A stretch of DNA of 64,000 nucleotides, from contig NC_057811.1 in NCBI RefSeq assembly GCF_018294505.1, positions 404,328,790-404,392,789 of the forward strand, in the 5' to 3' direction. Shown piece after piece: positions 9,564-20,678 of this stretch (the stretch's first letter is position 1; the number at the start of each line of letters is the position of its first letter). The notes below the pieces were generated by a model. It had not been told where the DNA came from. It was given only the letters and a program-made list of their open reading frames with translations, and made no database searches. Source of the stretch: Triticum aestivum. Its lineage: Eukaryota > Streptophyta > Magnoliopsida > Poales > Poaceae. Position numbers and translations under genes: made by a program.

Positions 9564-11359
9564 TGTTGGGGATCGTTGCAGAAATTAAAAAAAATTCTAC
9601 GCATCACCAAGATCAATCTATGGAGAGACTAGCAAAGAGAGAGAGAGAGAGGGGAGTGCATCTTAATACCCTTGAAGATCGCGATGCGGAAGCGTTACAA
9701 GAACACGGATGAAGGAGTCGTACTCGTAGCAATTCAGATCGCAGTTGATTCCGATCTAAGCGCCGAACAACGGCGCCTCCGTGTTCAACACACGTACAGG
9801 CCGGTGACGTCTCCCACGCCTTGATCCAGCAAGGAGAGAGGGAGAGGTTGGGGAAGACAACTCCAGCAGCAGCACGACGACGTGGTGGTGTTGGAGCAGC
9901 ATGGTACTCCGGCAGGGCTTCGCCAAGCACCGCGGAAGGAGGAGGTGTTGGAGAGGGGGAGGGCTGTGCCTTGGATGTGGTCCTGCTGCCCTCCCTCCAC
10001 CCCTCTATTTATAGGGCGAAGGGGGAAGGGGGCCNNNNNNNNNNNNNNNNNNNNNNNNNNNNNNNNNNNNNNNNNNNNNNNNNNNNNNNNNNNNNNNNNN
10101 NNNNNNNNNNNNNNNNNNNNNNNNNNNNNNNNNNNNNNNNNNNNNNNNNNNNNNNNNNNNNNNNNNNNNNNCAAGGGGGGGGGGCTTAAGGGTCCCCCCA
10201 ACCCTAGGTGCATGGGCCCTAGGGGGATGGTGCCCAGCCCACTTAGGGGCTGGTTCTCTTCCACATAGAGCCCATAGGGCCCTCCGGGGCAGGTGGACCC
10301 TCCCGATGGACCCCCGGAACCCCTTCGGTGATCCCGGTACAATACCGGCAAACCCCCGAATACTTCCGGTGACCGGATGATGACTTCCCATATATAAATC
10401 TTCACCTCCGGACCATTCCGGAACTCCTCGTGATGTCCGGGATCTCATTCGGGACTCCGAACAACATCCACGTACAAAATTTCCCTATAACCCTAGCGTC
10501 ATCTAACCTTAAGTGTGCAGACCCTACGGGTTCGGGAGGCATATAGACATGACCGAGACATCTCTCCGGCCAATAACCAACAGCGGGATCTGGATACCCA
10601 TGTTGGTTCCCACATGCTCCACGATGATCTCATCGGATGAACCACGATGTCGGGGATTCAATCAATCCCGTACACAATTCCCTTTGCCTACCAGTATGAT
10701 ACTTGCCCGAGATTCGATCGTCGGTATTCCTATACCTTGTTCAATCTCGTTACCGGCAAGTCTCTTTACTCGTCTGTAACACATCATCCCGTGATCAACT
10801 CCTTGATCACATTGAGCTCATTATGATGATGTCCTACCGAGTGGGCCCAGAGATACCTCTCCGTCACACGGAGTGACAAATCCCAGTCTCGATTCGTGCC
10901 AACCCAACAAACACTTTCGGAGATACCCGTAGTGCACCTTGATAGCCACCCAGTTACGTTGTGATGTTTGGCACACCCAAAGCATTCCTACGGTATCCGG
11001 GAGTTGCACAATCTCATGGTCTAAGGAAATGATACTTGACATTAGAAAAGCTTTAGCAGACGAACTACACGATCTTGTGCTATGCTTAGGATTGGGTCTT
11101 GTCCATCACATCATTCTCCTAATGATGTGATCCCGTTATCAATGACATCCAATGTCCATGGTCAGGAAACCGTAACCATCTATTGATCAACGAGCTAGTC
11201 AACTAGAGGCTCACTAGGGACATGTTGTGGTCTATGTATTCACACATGTATTACGATTTCCGGATAACACAATTATAGCATGAACAATAGACAATTATCA
11301 TGAACAAGGAAATATAATAATAACCATTTTATTATTGCCTCTAGGGCATATTTCCAACA
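9564..11359 (-). repeat. Copia 1 LTR (3' LTR in element sense)
   Basis: TGTTGGGGATCG...TTTCCAACA, paired with 16638-18357. A TATAAATA box on the minus strand lies at 10013-10006. It contains a 137-base N run at 10035-10171, which corresponds to only about 57 bp in the partner LTR. The adjoining bases 11360-11380 (TTCTCCCACTTGC on plus) are the polypurine tract in element sense. Confidence 0.93.
10035..10171. other. Assembly gap (137 N) in copia 1 LTR
   Basis: In the sister LTR the same interval (about 17106-17162) is 57 bp of G/C-rich sequence with an inverted TCTAGATGAGATCTAGA core. The gap size is therefore unlikely to be real. Confidence 0.9.
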
Positions 11360-11424
11360 TTCTCCCACTTGCACTAGAGTCAATAATCTAGTTACATTGT
11401 GATGAATAGAACACCCATAGAGTT

Positions 11425-14400
11425 CTAGTGTTGATCATGTTTTGCTCGTGGAAGAGGTTTAGTCAACAGATCTGCGGCATTCAGGTCCGTATGCACTTTA
11501 CAAATATCTATGCCTCCATCTTTAACATTTTCATGAATGGAGTTGAAGCGACGCTTGATATGCCTGGTCTTCTTGTGAAACCTGGGCTCCTTGGCAAGGG
11601 CAATAGCTCCAGTGTTATCACAGAAGAGAGTCATCGGGCCCGACGCATTGGGAACAACTCCTAGGTCGGTAATGAACTCCTTCATCTAGATTGCTTCATG
11701 TGCTATCTCCGAGGCTGCCATGTACTCCGCTTCACATGTAGATCCTGTCATGACGCTTTGCTTGCAACTGCACCAGCTGACTGACCCACCATTCAAAATA
11801 TACACGTATCCGGTTTGCGACTTGGAGTCATCCAGATCTGTGTCGAAGCTAGCATCGACGTAACCCTTTACGACGAGCTCTTCATCACCTCCATAAACGA
11901 GAAACATATCCTTAGTCCTTTTCAGGTACTTCAGGATATTCTTGACCGCTGTCCAGTGTTCCATGCTGGGATTACTTTGGTATCTTCCTACCAAACTTAC
12001 GGCAAGGTTCACATCAGGTCTGGGCATGCCATACATAATAGACCCTATGGCCGAGGCATAGGGGATGGCACTCATCTTTTCTCTATCTTCTGCCGTGGTC
12101 GGGCATTGAGCCATGGTCAATCTCACACCTTGCAACATAGGCAAGAACCCCTTCTTGGACTGATCCATATTGAACTTCTTCAATATCTTGTCAAGGTATG
12201 TGCTTTGTGAAAGACCAATGAGGCGTCTCGATCTATCTCTATAGATCTTGATGCCTAATATGTAAGCAGCTTCTCCGAGGTCCTTCATTGAAAAACACTT
12301 ATTCAAGTAGGCCTTTATGCTTTCCAAGAATTCTATATCATTTCCCATCAATAGTGTGTCATCCACATATAATATGAGAAATGCTACAGAGCTCCCACTC
12401 ACTTTCTTATAAACACAGGCTTCTCCATAAGTTTGTGTAAACCCAAACGCTTTGATCATCTCATTAAAGCGAATGTTCCAACTCTGAGATGCTTGCACCA
12501 GCCCATAGATTGAGTGCTGGAGTTTGCATACCTTGTCAGCATTCTGAGGATCGACAAAACCTTCCAGCTGCATCATATACAATTCTTCCTTAAGGAAACC
12601 ATTAAGGAATGCCGTTTTGACGTCCATTTGCCATATCTCATAATCATAGAATGCGGCAATTGCTAACATGATTCGGACGGACTTCTGCTTGGCTACGGGT
12701 GAGAAGGTCTCATCGTAGTCAACCCCTTGAACTTGTTGATAACCCTTAGCGACAAGCCGAGCTTTATAGATGATTACATTGCCATCCGCGTTCGTCTTCT
12801 TCTTAAAGATCCATTTATTTTCTATGGCTCGCCGATCATCAGGCAAGTCAGTCAAAGTCCATACTTCATTTTCATACATGGATCCTATCTCGGATTTCAT
12901 GGCTTCTAGCCATTTGTTGGAATCCGGGCCCGCCATCGCTTCTTCATAGTTCGAAGGTTCACCATTGTCTAACAACATGATTTCCAGGACAGGCTTGCCG
13001 TACCACTCTGGTGCGGAACGTGTCCTTGTGGACCTACGAAGTTCAGTAGTAACTTGATCCAAAGTTCCTTGATCATCATCATTAACTTCCTCTCTAGTCG
13101 GTGCAGGCATCACAGAAACATTTTCTTGAGCTGCACTACTTTCCGGTTCAAGAGGCAGTACTTCATCAAGTTCTACTTTCCTCCCACTTACTTATTTCGA
13201 GAGAAACTCTTTCTCTAGAAAGGATCCATTCTTGGCAACAAAGATCTTGCCTTCGGATCTGAGGTAGAAGGTATACCCAATAGTTTCCTTAGGGTATCCT
13301 ATGAAGACACATTTTTCCGATTTGGGTTCGAGCTTTTCAGGTTGAAGTTTCTTGACATAAGCATCGCATCCCCAAACTTTCAGAAACGACAGCTTAGGTT
13401 TCTTCCCAAACCATAATTCATACGGTGTCTTCTCAACGGATTTCGACGGAGCCCTATTTAAAGTGAATGCGGCAGTCTCTAAAGCATAACCCCAAAATGA
13501 TGGCGGTAGGTCGGTAAGAGACATCATAGATCGCACCATGTCCAACAGAGTATGATTACGACATTCGTACACACCATTACGCTGAGGTGTTCCAGGCGGC
13601 GTGAGTTGTGAAACAATTCCACATTTCCTTAAGTGCGTGCCAAATTCGTGACTCAAATATTCCCCTCCATGATCTGATCGTAAGAACTTTATTTTCCTAT
13701 CACGTTGATTCTCAACCTCACTCTAAAATTCCTTGAACTTTTCAAAGGTCTGAGAGTTGTGTTTCATTAAGTAGATATACCCATATCTACTTAAGTCATC
13801 AGTGAGGGTGAGGACATAACGATAACCACCGCGAGCCTCAACACTCATTGGACCGCATACATCTGTATGTATGATTTCCAATAAGTTGGTTGCTCGCTCC
13901 ATTGTTCCGGAGAACGGAGTCTTGGTCATTTTGCCCATGAGGCATGGTTCGCACGTGTCAAATGATTCATAATCAAGAGACTCCAAAAGTCCATCTGCAT
14001 GGAGTTTCTTCATGCGTTTGACACCAATGTGACCAAGGCGGCAGTGCCACAAGTATGTGGGACTATCATTATCAACTTTACATCTTTTTGCATTCACACT
14101 ATGAATATGTGTAACATCACGTTCGAGATTCAATAAGAATAAACCATTGACCAGCGGGGCATGACTATAAAACATATCTCTCATATAAATAGAACAACCA
14201 TTATTCTCATATTTAAATGATTAGCCATCTCGCATTAAACGAGATCCAGATACAATGTTCATGCTCAAAGCTGGCACTAAATAACAATTATTGAGGTTTA
14301 AAACTAATCCCGTAGGTAAATGTAGAGGTAGCGTGCCGACGGCGATCACATCGACCTTGGAACCATCCCCGATGCGCATCGTCCGTCCTTCGCCAGTCTC

Positions 14401-15380
14401 CGCTTATTCCGCAGCTCCTGTTTTGAGTTACAAATATGCGCAACCGCACCGGTATCAAATACCCAGGAGCTACTACGAGTGCTGGTAAGGTACACATCAA
14501 TAACATGTATATCATATATACCTTTGGTATTGCCGGCCTTCTTATCCGCTAAGTACTTGGCCCAGTTCCACTTCCAGTGACCGTTTCCCTTGCAATAAAA
14601 GCACTCAGTCTCAGGCTTGGGTCCATTCTTTGGCTTCTTCCCGACAGCTTGCTTACCAGGCGCGGCAACTCCCTTGCCGTCCTTCTTGAAGTTCTTTTTA
14701 CCCTTGCCTTTCTTGAACTTAGTGGTTTTATTCACCATCAACACTTGATGTTCCTTTTTGATCTCCACCTCCGCTGATTTCAGCATTGAATATACCTCAG
14801 GAATGGTTTTTTCCATCCCCTGCATATTGAAGTTCATCAAAAAGCTCTTGTAGCTAGGTGGAAGCGATTGAAGGATTCTGTCAACGACCGCATCATCCGG
14901 GAGATTAACTCCCAGCTGAGACAAGCGGTTGTGCAACCCAGACATTTTGAGTATGTGCTCGCTGACGGAACTATTCTCCTCCATCTTAAAACTGTAGAAC
15001 TTGTTAGAGACTTCATATCTCTCGACTCGGGCATGAGCTTGGAAAACCATTTTCAGCTCTTGGAACATCTCATATGCTCCGTGTTGCTCAGAACGCTTTT
15101 GGAGCCCCGGTTCTAAGCTGTAAAGCATGCCGCACTGAACCAGGGAGTAATCATCACTACACGACTGCCAGGCGTTCATAACGTCTTGAGTTGCTGGGAA
15201 AACAGGTGCGTCACCTAGCGGTGCTTCAAGGACATATGCTTTCTTGGCAGCTATGAGGATAATCCTCAAGTTACGGACCCAGTCCGTGTAGTTGCTACCA
15301 TCGTCTTTCAACTTGGTTTTCTCTAGGAACGCGTTGAAGTTGAGGGCAACATTAGCGTGGGCATTTGATCTACAAGACAT
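11425..15380 (-). pseudogene. Copia 1 gag-pol polyprotein, broken
   Basis: The reading runs leftward from ATG at 15380. In order it shows a copia gag domain (UBN2-like), a zinc knuckle CFYCKGNGHWKWNW whose last cysteine is replaced by Trp, the protease motif FDTG, the GAG-pre-integrase His/Cys region (HCRLGH), integrase, reverse transcriptase with YVDD at 12369-12358, and RNase H (DASFDTD, CEAEYMA). It is broken by a frameshift near 14380, stops at about 14220, 13725 and 13192, and a stop at 11688-11686. A 6-bp deletion also removes two residues in the RT-RNase H connection. Intact family members read as one long ORF. The protein would have copied and integrated the element; this copy cannot. 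Confidence 0.9.
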
Positions 15381-16637
15381 ATTGTAAAGTTTTTACACTA
15401 AGTTCATGATAATTAAGTTCATCTAATCAAATTATTTAATGAACTCCCACTCAGATAGACATCCCTCTAGTTATCTAAGTGATACATGATCCGAATTGAC
15501 TAGGCCGTGTCCGATCATCACGTGAGACGGACTAGTCATCAACGGTGAACATCTCCATGTTGATCGTATCTTCTATACGACTCATGTTCGACCTTTCGGT
15601 CTTCCGTGTTCTGTGGCCATGTCTGTACATGCTAGGCTCGTCAAGTCAACCTAAGTGTATTGCGTGTGTAAATCTGTCTTACACCCGTTGTATTCGAACG
15701 TTAGAATCTATCACACCCGATCATCACATGGTGCTTCAAAACAATGAACCTTCGCAACGATGCACAGTTAGGGGGAACACTTTCTTGAAATTATTGCGAG
15801 GGGTCATCTTATTTAAGCTACCGTCGTTCTAAGCAAATAAGATGTAAAAACATGATAAACATCACATGCAATCAAATAGTGACATGATATGGCAATATCA
15901 TTTTGCTCCTTTTGATCTCCATCTTCGAGGCGCCATGATCATCATCATCACCGGCATGACACCATGATCTCCATCATCGTGTCTTCATGAAGTTGTCTCA
16001 CCAACTATTACTTCTACCACAATGTCTAACGATTAGCAATAAAGTAAAGTAATTACATGATGTTTATGTTGACACGCAAGTCATAAATAAATTAAGACAA
16101 CTCCTATGGCTCCTGCCGGTTGTCATACTCATCGACATGCAAGTCGTGATTCCTATTACAAGAACATGATCAATCTCATACATCACATATATCATTCATC
16201 ACATCCTTTTGGCCATATCACATCACACGGCGCATATGATGCAAGAACAAGTTAGACGTCCTCTAATTGTTGTTGCAAGTTTTTACGTGGCTGCTATAGG
16301 TTTCTAGCAAGAACGTTTCTTACCTGTGCCGAAAACACAACGTGATATGCCAATTTCTATTTACCCTTCATAAGGACCCTTTTCATCAAATCCGATCCGA
16401 CTAAAGTGGGAGAGACAGACACCCGCTAGCCACCTTATGCAACTAGTGCATGTAAGTCGGTGGAACATGTCTCACGTAAGCGTACGTGTAAGGTCGGTCT
16501 GGGCCGCTTCATCCCATGATGCCGCCGAATCAAGATAAGACTAGTAACGGCAAGTACATTGACAAAATCGACGCCCACAACAACTTGTGTTCTACTCGTG
16601 CATAGAAACTATGCATAGACCTAGCTCATGATGCCAC
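15381..16637 (-). other. Copia 1 untranslated leader and primer-binding site
   Basis: This is the noncoding leader between the 5' LTR (16638) and gag. The sequence complementary to 16624-16636 reads TGGCATCATGAGC, a degenerate version of the initiator-tRNA-Met site TGGTATCAGAGC. The length of about 1.2 kb matches the leaders of copia 2 and 3. No separate gene was seen. Confidence 0.85.
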
Positions 16638-18357
16638 TGTTGGGGATCGTTGCAGAAATTAAAAAAAATTCTACGCATCACCAAGATCAATCTATGGAGA
16701 GACTAGTAATGAGAGAGATGGGAGTGCATCTTCATACCCTTGAAGATGGCGATGCGGAAGCGTTACAAGAACGCGGATGAAGGAGTCGTACTCGTAGCGA
16801 TTTAGATCGCAGTTGATTCCGATCTAAGCGCCGAACAACGACGCCTACGCGTTCAACACACGTATAGCCTGGTGACGTCTCCCACGCCTTGATCCAGCAA
16901 GGAGAGAGGGAGAGGTTGGGGAAGACAACTCCAGTAGCAGCACGACGACGTGGTGGTGTTGGAGCAGCGTGGTACTCCGGCAGGGCTTCGCCAAGCACCG
17001 CGGAAGAAGGAGGAGGTGTTGGAGAGGGGGAGGGCTGCGCCCTGGATGTGGTACTGCTGCCCTCCCTCCACCCATCTATTTATAGGGCGAAGGGGGAAGG
17101 GGGCCGGCCCCTCTAGATGAGATCTAGAGGGGGCGGCGGCCAAGGGGAGGGGGCTTGCCCCCCAAGCCAGGGGGGGCTTAAGGGTCCCCCCAACCCTAGG
17201 CGCATGGGCCCTAGGGGGATGGTGCCCAACCCACTTAGGGGCTAGTTCCCTTCAACATACAGCCCATAGGGCCCTCCGGGGTAGGTGGACCCTCCCGGTG
17301 GACCCCCGGAACCCCTTCGTTGATCCCGGTACAATATCGGCAAACCCCCGAATACTTACGGTGACCGTAGGATGACTTCCCATATATAAATCTTCACCTC
17401 CGGACCATTCCGGAACTCCTTGTGACGTCTGGGATCTCATCCGGGACTCCAAACAACATTCGGTAACCACGTACAAACTTTCCCTATAACCCTAGCGTCA
17501 TCGAACCTTAAGTGTGTAGACACTACGGGTTCGGGAGGCATATAGACATGACCGAGACATCTCTCCGGCCAATAACCAATAGTGGGATTTGGATACCCAT
17601 GTTGGTTCCCACATGCTCCACGATGATCTCATCGGATGAACCACGATGTCGGGGATTCAATCAATCCCGTACACAATTCGCTTTGCCTACGGGTATGATA
17701 CTTGTCCGAGATTCGATCGTCGGTATTCCTATACCTTGTTCAATCTCGTTACCGGCAAGTCTCTTTACTCGTCCGTAACACATCATCCCGTGATCAACTC
17801 CTTGATCACATTGAGCTCATTATGATGATGTCCTACCGAGTGGACCCAGAGATACCTCTCCGTCACACGGAGTGACAAATCCCAGTCTCGATTCGTGCCA
17901 ACCCAACAGACATTTTCGGAGATACCCGTAGTGCACCTTTATAGCCACCCAGTTACGATGTGACGTTTGGCACACCAAAGCATTCCTACGGTATCCGGGA
18001 GTTGCACAATCTCATGGTCTAAGGAAATGATACTTGACATTAGAAAAGCTTTAGCAGACGAACTACACAATCTTGTGCTATGCTTAGGATTGGGTCTTGT
18101 CCATCACATCATTCTCCTAATGATGTGATCCCGTTATCAATGACATCCAATGTCCATGGTTAGGAAACCGTAACCATCTATTGATCAACGAGCTAGTCAA
18201 CTAGAGGCTCACTAGGGACATGTTGTGGTCTATGTATTCACACATGTATTACGATTTCCGGATAACACAATTATAGCATGAACAATAGACAATTATCATG
18301 AACAAGGAAATATAATAATAACCATTTTATTATTGCCTCTAGGGCATATTTCCAACA
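16638..18357 (-). repeat. Copia 1 LTR (5' LTR in element sense)
   Basis: Sister of 9564-11359 and gap-free (1720 bp). The minus-strand TATAAATA box is at 17084-17077. Scattered substitutions and small indels relative to its sister mean that the insertion is not recent. Confidence 0.93.
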
Positions 18358-18362
18358 CGTTT

Positions 18363-19035
18363 GACTGATATGCTTAAAATGAACCCTTATGCTAAGTACA
18401 TGAAAGATATTGTTACAAATAAAAGAAAGATACCGGAAGCTGAAATTTCCACCATGCTTGCTAATTATACTTTTAAAGGTGGTATACCTAAGAAACTAGG
18501 AGATCCAGGAGTACCAACTATACCATGCTCCATTAAAAGAAACTATGTTAAAACTGCTTTATGTGATCTTGGAGCCGGTGTTAGTGTTATGCCTCTCTCT
18601 TTATATCGTAGACTTGATTTGAATAAGTTGACACCTACTGAAATATCTTTGCAAATGGCCGATAAATCAACTGCTATAACTGTCGGTATTTGTGAGGATG
18701 TGCATGTTGTGGTTGCAAACGTTACTATTTTAACGGACTTTGTTATTCTTTATATTCCCGAGGACGATAGTATGCCGATTATCCTTGGTAGACCCTTTTT
18801 GAATACTGCAGGGGCTGTTATTGATTGCAACAATGGCAATGTCACTTTTCATGTTAATGGTAATGAGCATACGGTACACTTTCCAAGGAAACAACCTCAA
18901 GTCCACAGTATCAATTCTATTGGAAAAAATCCAACGATTACTATTGGAGGTTTTGAATTTCGTCTTCCTACTAACAAGAAGAAATATGATATTCTTATTA
19001 TTGGGGACGTGCATATCCCCGTTGAGGTAACCTAG
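18363..19035 (+). pseudogene. Gypsy retropepsin-like protease domain (continuation of gag frame)
   Basis: After removal of copia 1 and one CGTTT copy, this frame continues the gag frame of 7496-9563 without a shift. It encodes an aspartic protease-like domain: the active-site region CDLGAGVSVMP near residues 61-71 (Asp-Leu-Gly, as in many plant gypsy copies) and the flap-distal ILGRPFL motif. The frame ends at TAG 19033-19035, and no reverse transcriptase follows. This block is itself undamaged, but it lies downstream of several stops in gag. The start given is the first base after the duplication, not a start codon. Confidence 0.85.
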
Positions 19036-19798
19036 TGCTATTCAAAAATTCTCAGGTTTCATGCGATTCAGAATGAGTTTGTTAACAAGACTTGATCAAC
19101 CTTGTTAGTGGATTCCCTTTGATGAGCATGAGATGGATGAAGTTAGAAAGCACAACTCTCTGTACCATCCTTTTACTTTCTGTTATTTAGATTAAATAAA
19201 GCAAAAATAGTATTTTCTGTCTGTTTTTAGAATTATCTGTGCAATAAAAAAATACCCCGAAAATAAAAGTTCTCCAAATGCCCTGAAATTGAAATATGAT
19301 TTTTTCTACAATATTTAAGAATTATTGGCACTAAGAACACACCAGAGGTGGCAACCACCTGGCCACGAGGGTGCAGGGCGCGCCCCTACCTCGTGGGCCC
19401 CTCGTGGCCCCCCTCCACTTATTCCTGCACCCACACACTCCGTCTTCCCCCAGAAAAAATCACCACCCAGCTCAAGCACGAGTTCTTGCTCGTTTTGCTG
19501 CGATTTTCGATCTCCTTGCTCAAAGCTTCACTCACAAAACTTCTTTGGGGGAATTTTTCTTCGGTATGTGACTCCTCCAATGGTCCAATTAGTTTTTGTT
19601 CTAGTGCTTTATTTATTGCAAATTTTTGCTTCTTAGGTGACCCTGTTCTTAAGCTTGCATGTCAAATTTATATGGTCCCAAGTAGTTTCTAATGCATGAT
19701 ATAGTCTCTAGGCACTTGTGGGAGTAGTTGCTATCAATCTTGTTGAGTTTGGTTCACTTTTATTTTGAGTTACTAAAAATTTCAGAAATTTTCAGAAA
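19036..19798 (+). promoter_or_regulatory. Gypsy internal spacer with LTR-like promoter block
   Basis: No ORF of note was seen. Positions about 19258-19395 resemble the U3/R part of the element's own LTR (6172-6300). Both contain AAATAAAAGTTCTC, a CCTGAAA block, an ATTTA...ATTATTGGC or AATACTGGC block and the CCACGAGGGTG...GCGCGCCC segment in the same order. The block precedes the ORF at 19799 and could act as its promoter. That role is inference. Confidence 0.55.
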
Positions 19799-20678
19799 AT
19801 GATGAAGAGATTATTGAGGGGCTCTTCGAGCTGAAGCTCGAAGGATAAGCAAAGTGAAGAGAATAAGAAGCCCAAATATAATCTTCCTCGCACCGCGGAA
19901 GTTCGTCCGTGTGAATGGCCTTGTGATGATTTCTTGAGAGCAGCCGAGATTCATGATGATTTTTATTATTTGGCTGAGAATGCGGGCCTCGTCGACTTCC
20001 TCCGCGACCAGCGCGAACAGTATCTCCTCCTCACTAATATTTTCGTGCAAAATTTTCATTTCCATGCTAGGAGATCGCCACCTTCGGTGGGTTTTTATTT
20101 ATATGATGAGTTTAAGGAGATGTCACTTTATGATTTTTGTGCGGTTTGCAAGTTACCCTTTGCGGTTCACAGTAATGATGTGGAAGGGTTTATTGATATG
20201 ATTGTTGTAGGGGAAACGAGGAAAGTTTCCGATGCAAGAATCACTAGCATACATTTTCCCGTTCTGCGTTACTTTGCAATATTTGCTAGTAGATGCTTAA
20301 TTGGTCGTGGGAACAGCGGAAACCTTAGTGCCCCTGATATTGTTATTTTGCGCCATGCCTTTGTTTGTGATACTAGTTTTAGTTTAGGCGCTATTATTGC
20401 TAAACGATTAAGTCTGAACTGTACAAAGGGCCCCATCTTCGGTGGCATCTTTGCTTCACGCCTTGCTGCATACTTTAATATACCTATTAGGCACTATGAG
20501 AAAGAAGAAAAGTTGCCGCTCCCCTGTCTTTCTAGATTATAAGAGTATGGTAGCACATGACTTTATTGTTAAAAATAAGAAGAGACTGCTTAAGTATAAT
20601 TTGATATTTGATAAAAAATATTGTGAAATTATTACCTTGCCTACGCCCTCTTTGTTTAACATATTTTCAGGCACGTAG
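19799..20678 (+). pseudogene. Plant-specific ORF in the env position of the gypsy element
   Basis: The frame opens with ATG ATG at 19799, has TGA at 19832-19834, then stays open to about 20515. A one-step frameshift there moves the reading into the frame ending with TAG at 20676-20678. The protein contains FYLYDEFKEMSLYDF near its middle and IFGGIFASRLAAYFNIPI near the end. I recognise it as the plant putative transposon protein domain (PF20167/Athila ORF type) found downstream of gag-pol in several grass gypsy families. Its function is unknown. No signal peptide or clear membrane span was seen, so an envelope role is not supported. Confidence 0.6.

Larger units (their letters stand above)
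9564..18357 (-). mobile_element. Copia element 1, BARE-1/WIS/Angela group
   Basis: A complete 8.8-kb Ty1/copia element lies in reverse orientation, with two LTRs (TGTTGGAAATATGCC in sense), a degenerate initiator-Met primer site, a broken gag-pol and a polypurine tract. It is flanked by the 5-bp target duplication CGTTT (9559-9563 and 18358-18362). It sits in the gag-protease linker of the gypsy element, which dates it after that insertion. The LTR sequence and LTR length near 1.7-1.8 kb are those known for BARE-1/WIS/Angela elements of Triticeae. Confidence 0.95.

Noticed and set aside
11101..11130. Rho-independent-like terminator at CATCACATCATT...AATGATGTG hairpins
   Set aside because: These palindromes are part of the copia LTR and recur in all LTR copies. 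Bacterial terminators are not relevant in a plant genome.
19799..20678. A functional envelope protein in the gypsy element
   Set aside because: Only the position fits. There is no signal peptide, membrane anchor or cleavage site, and the frame is broken.
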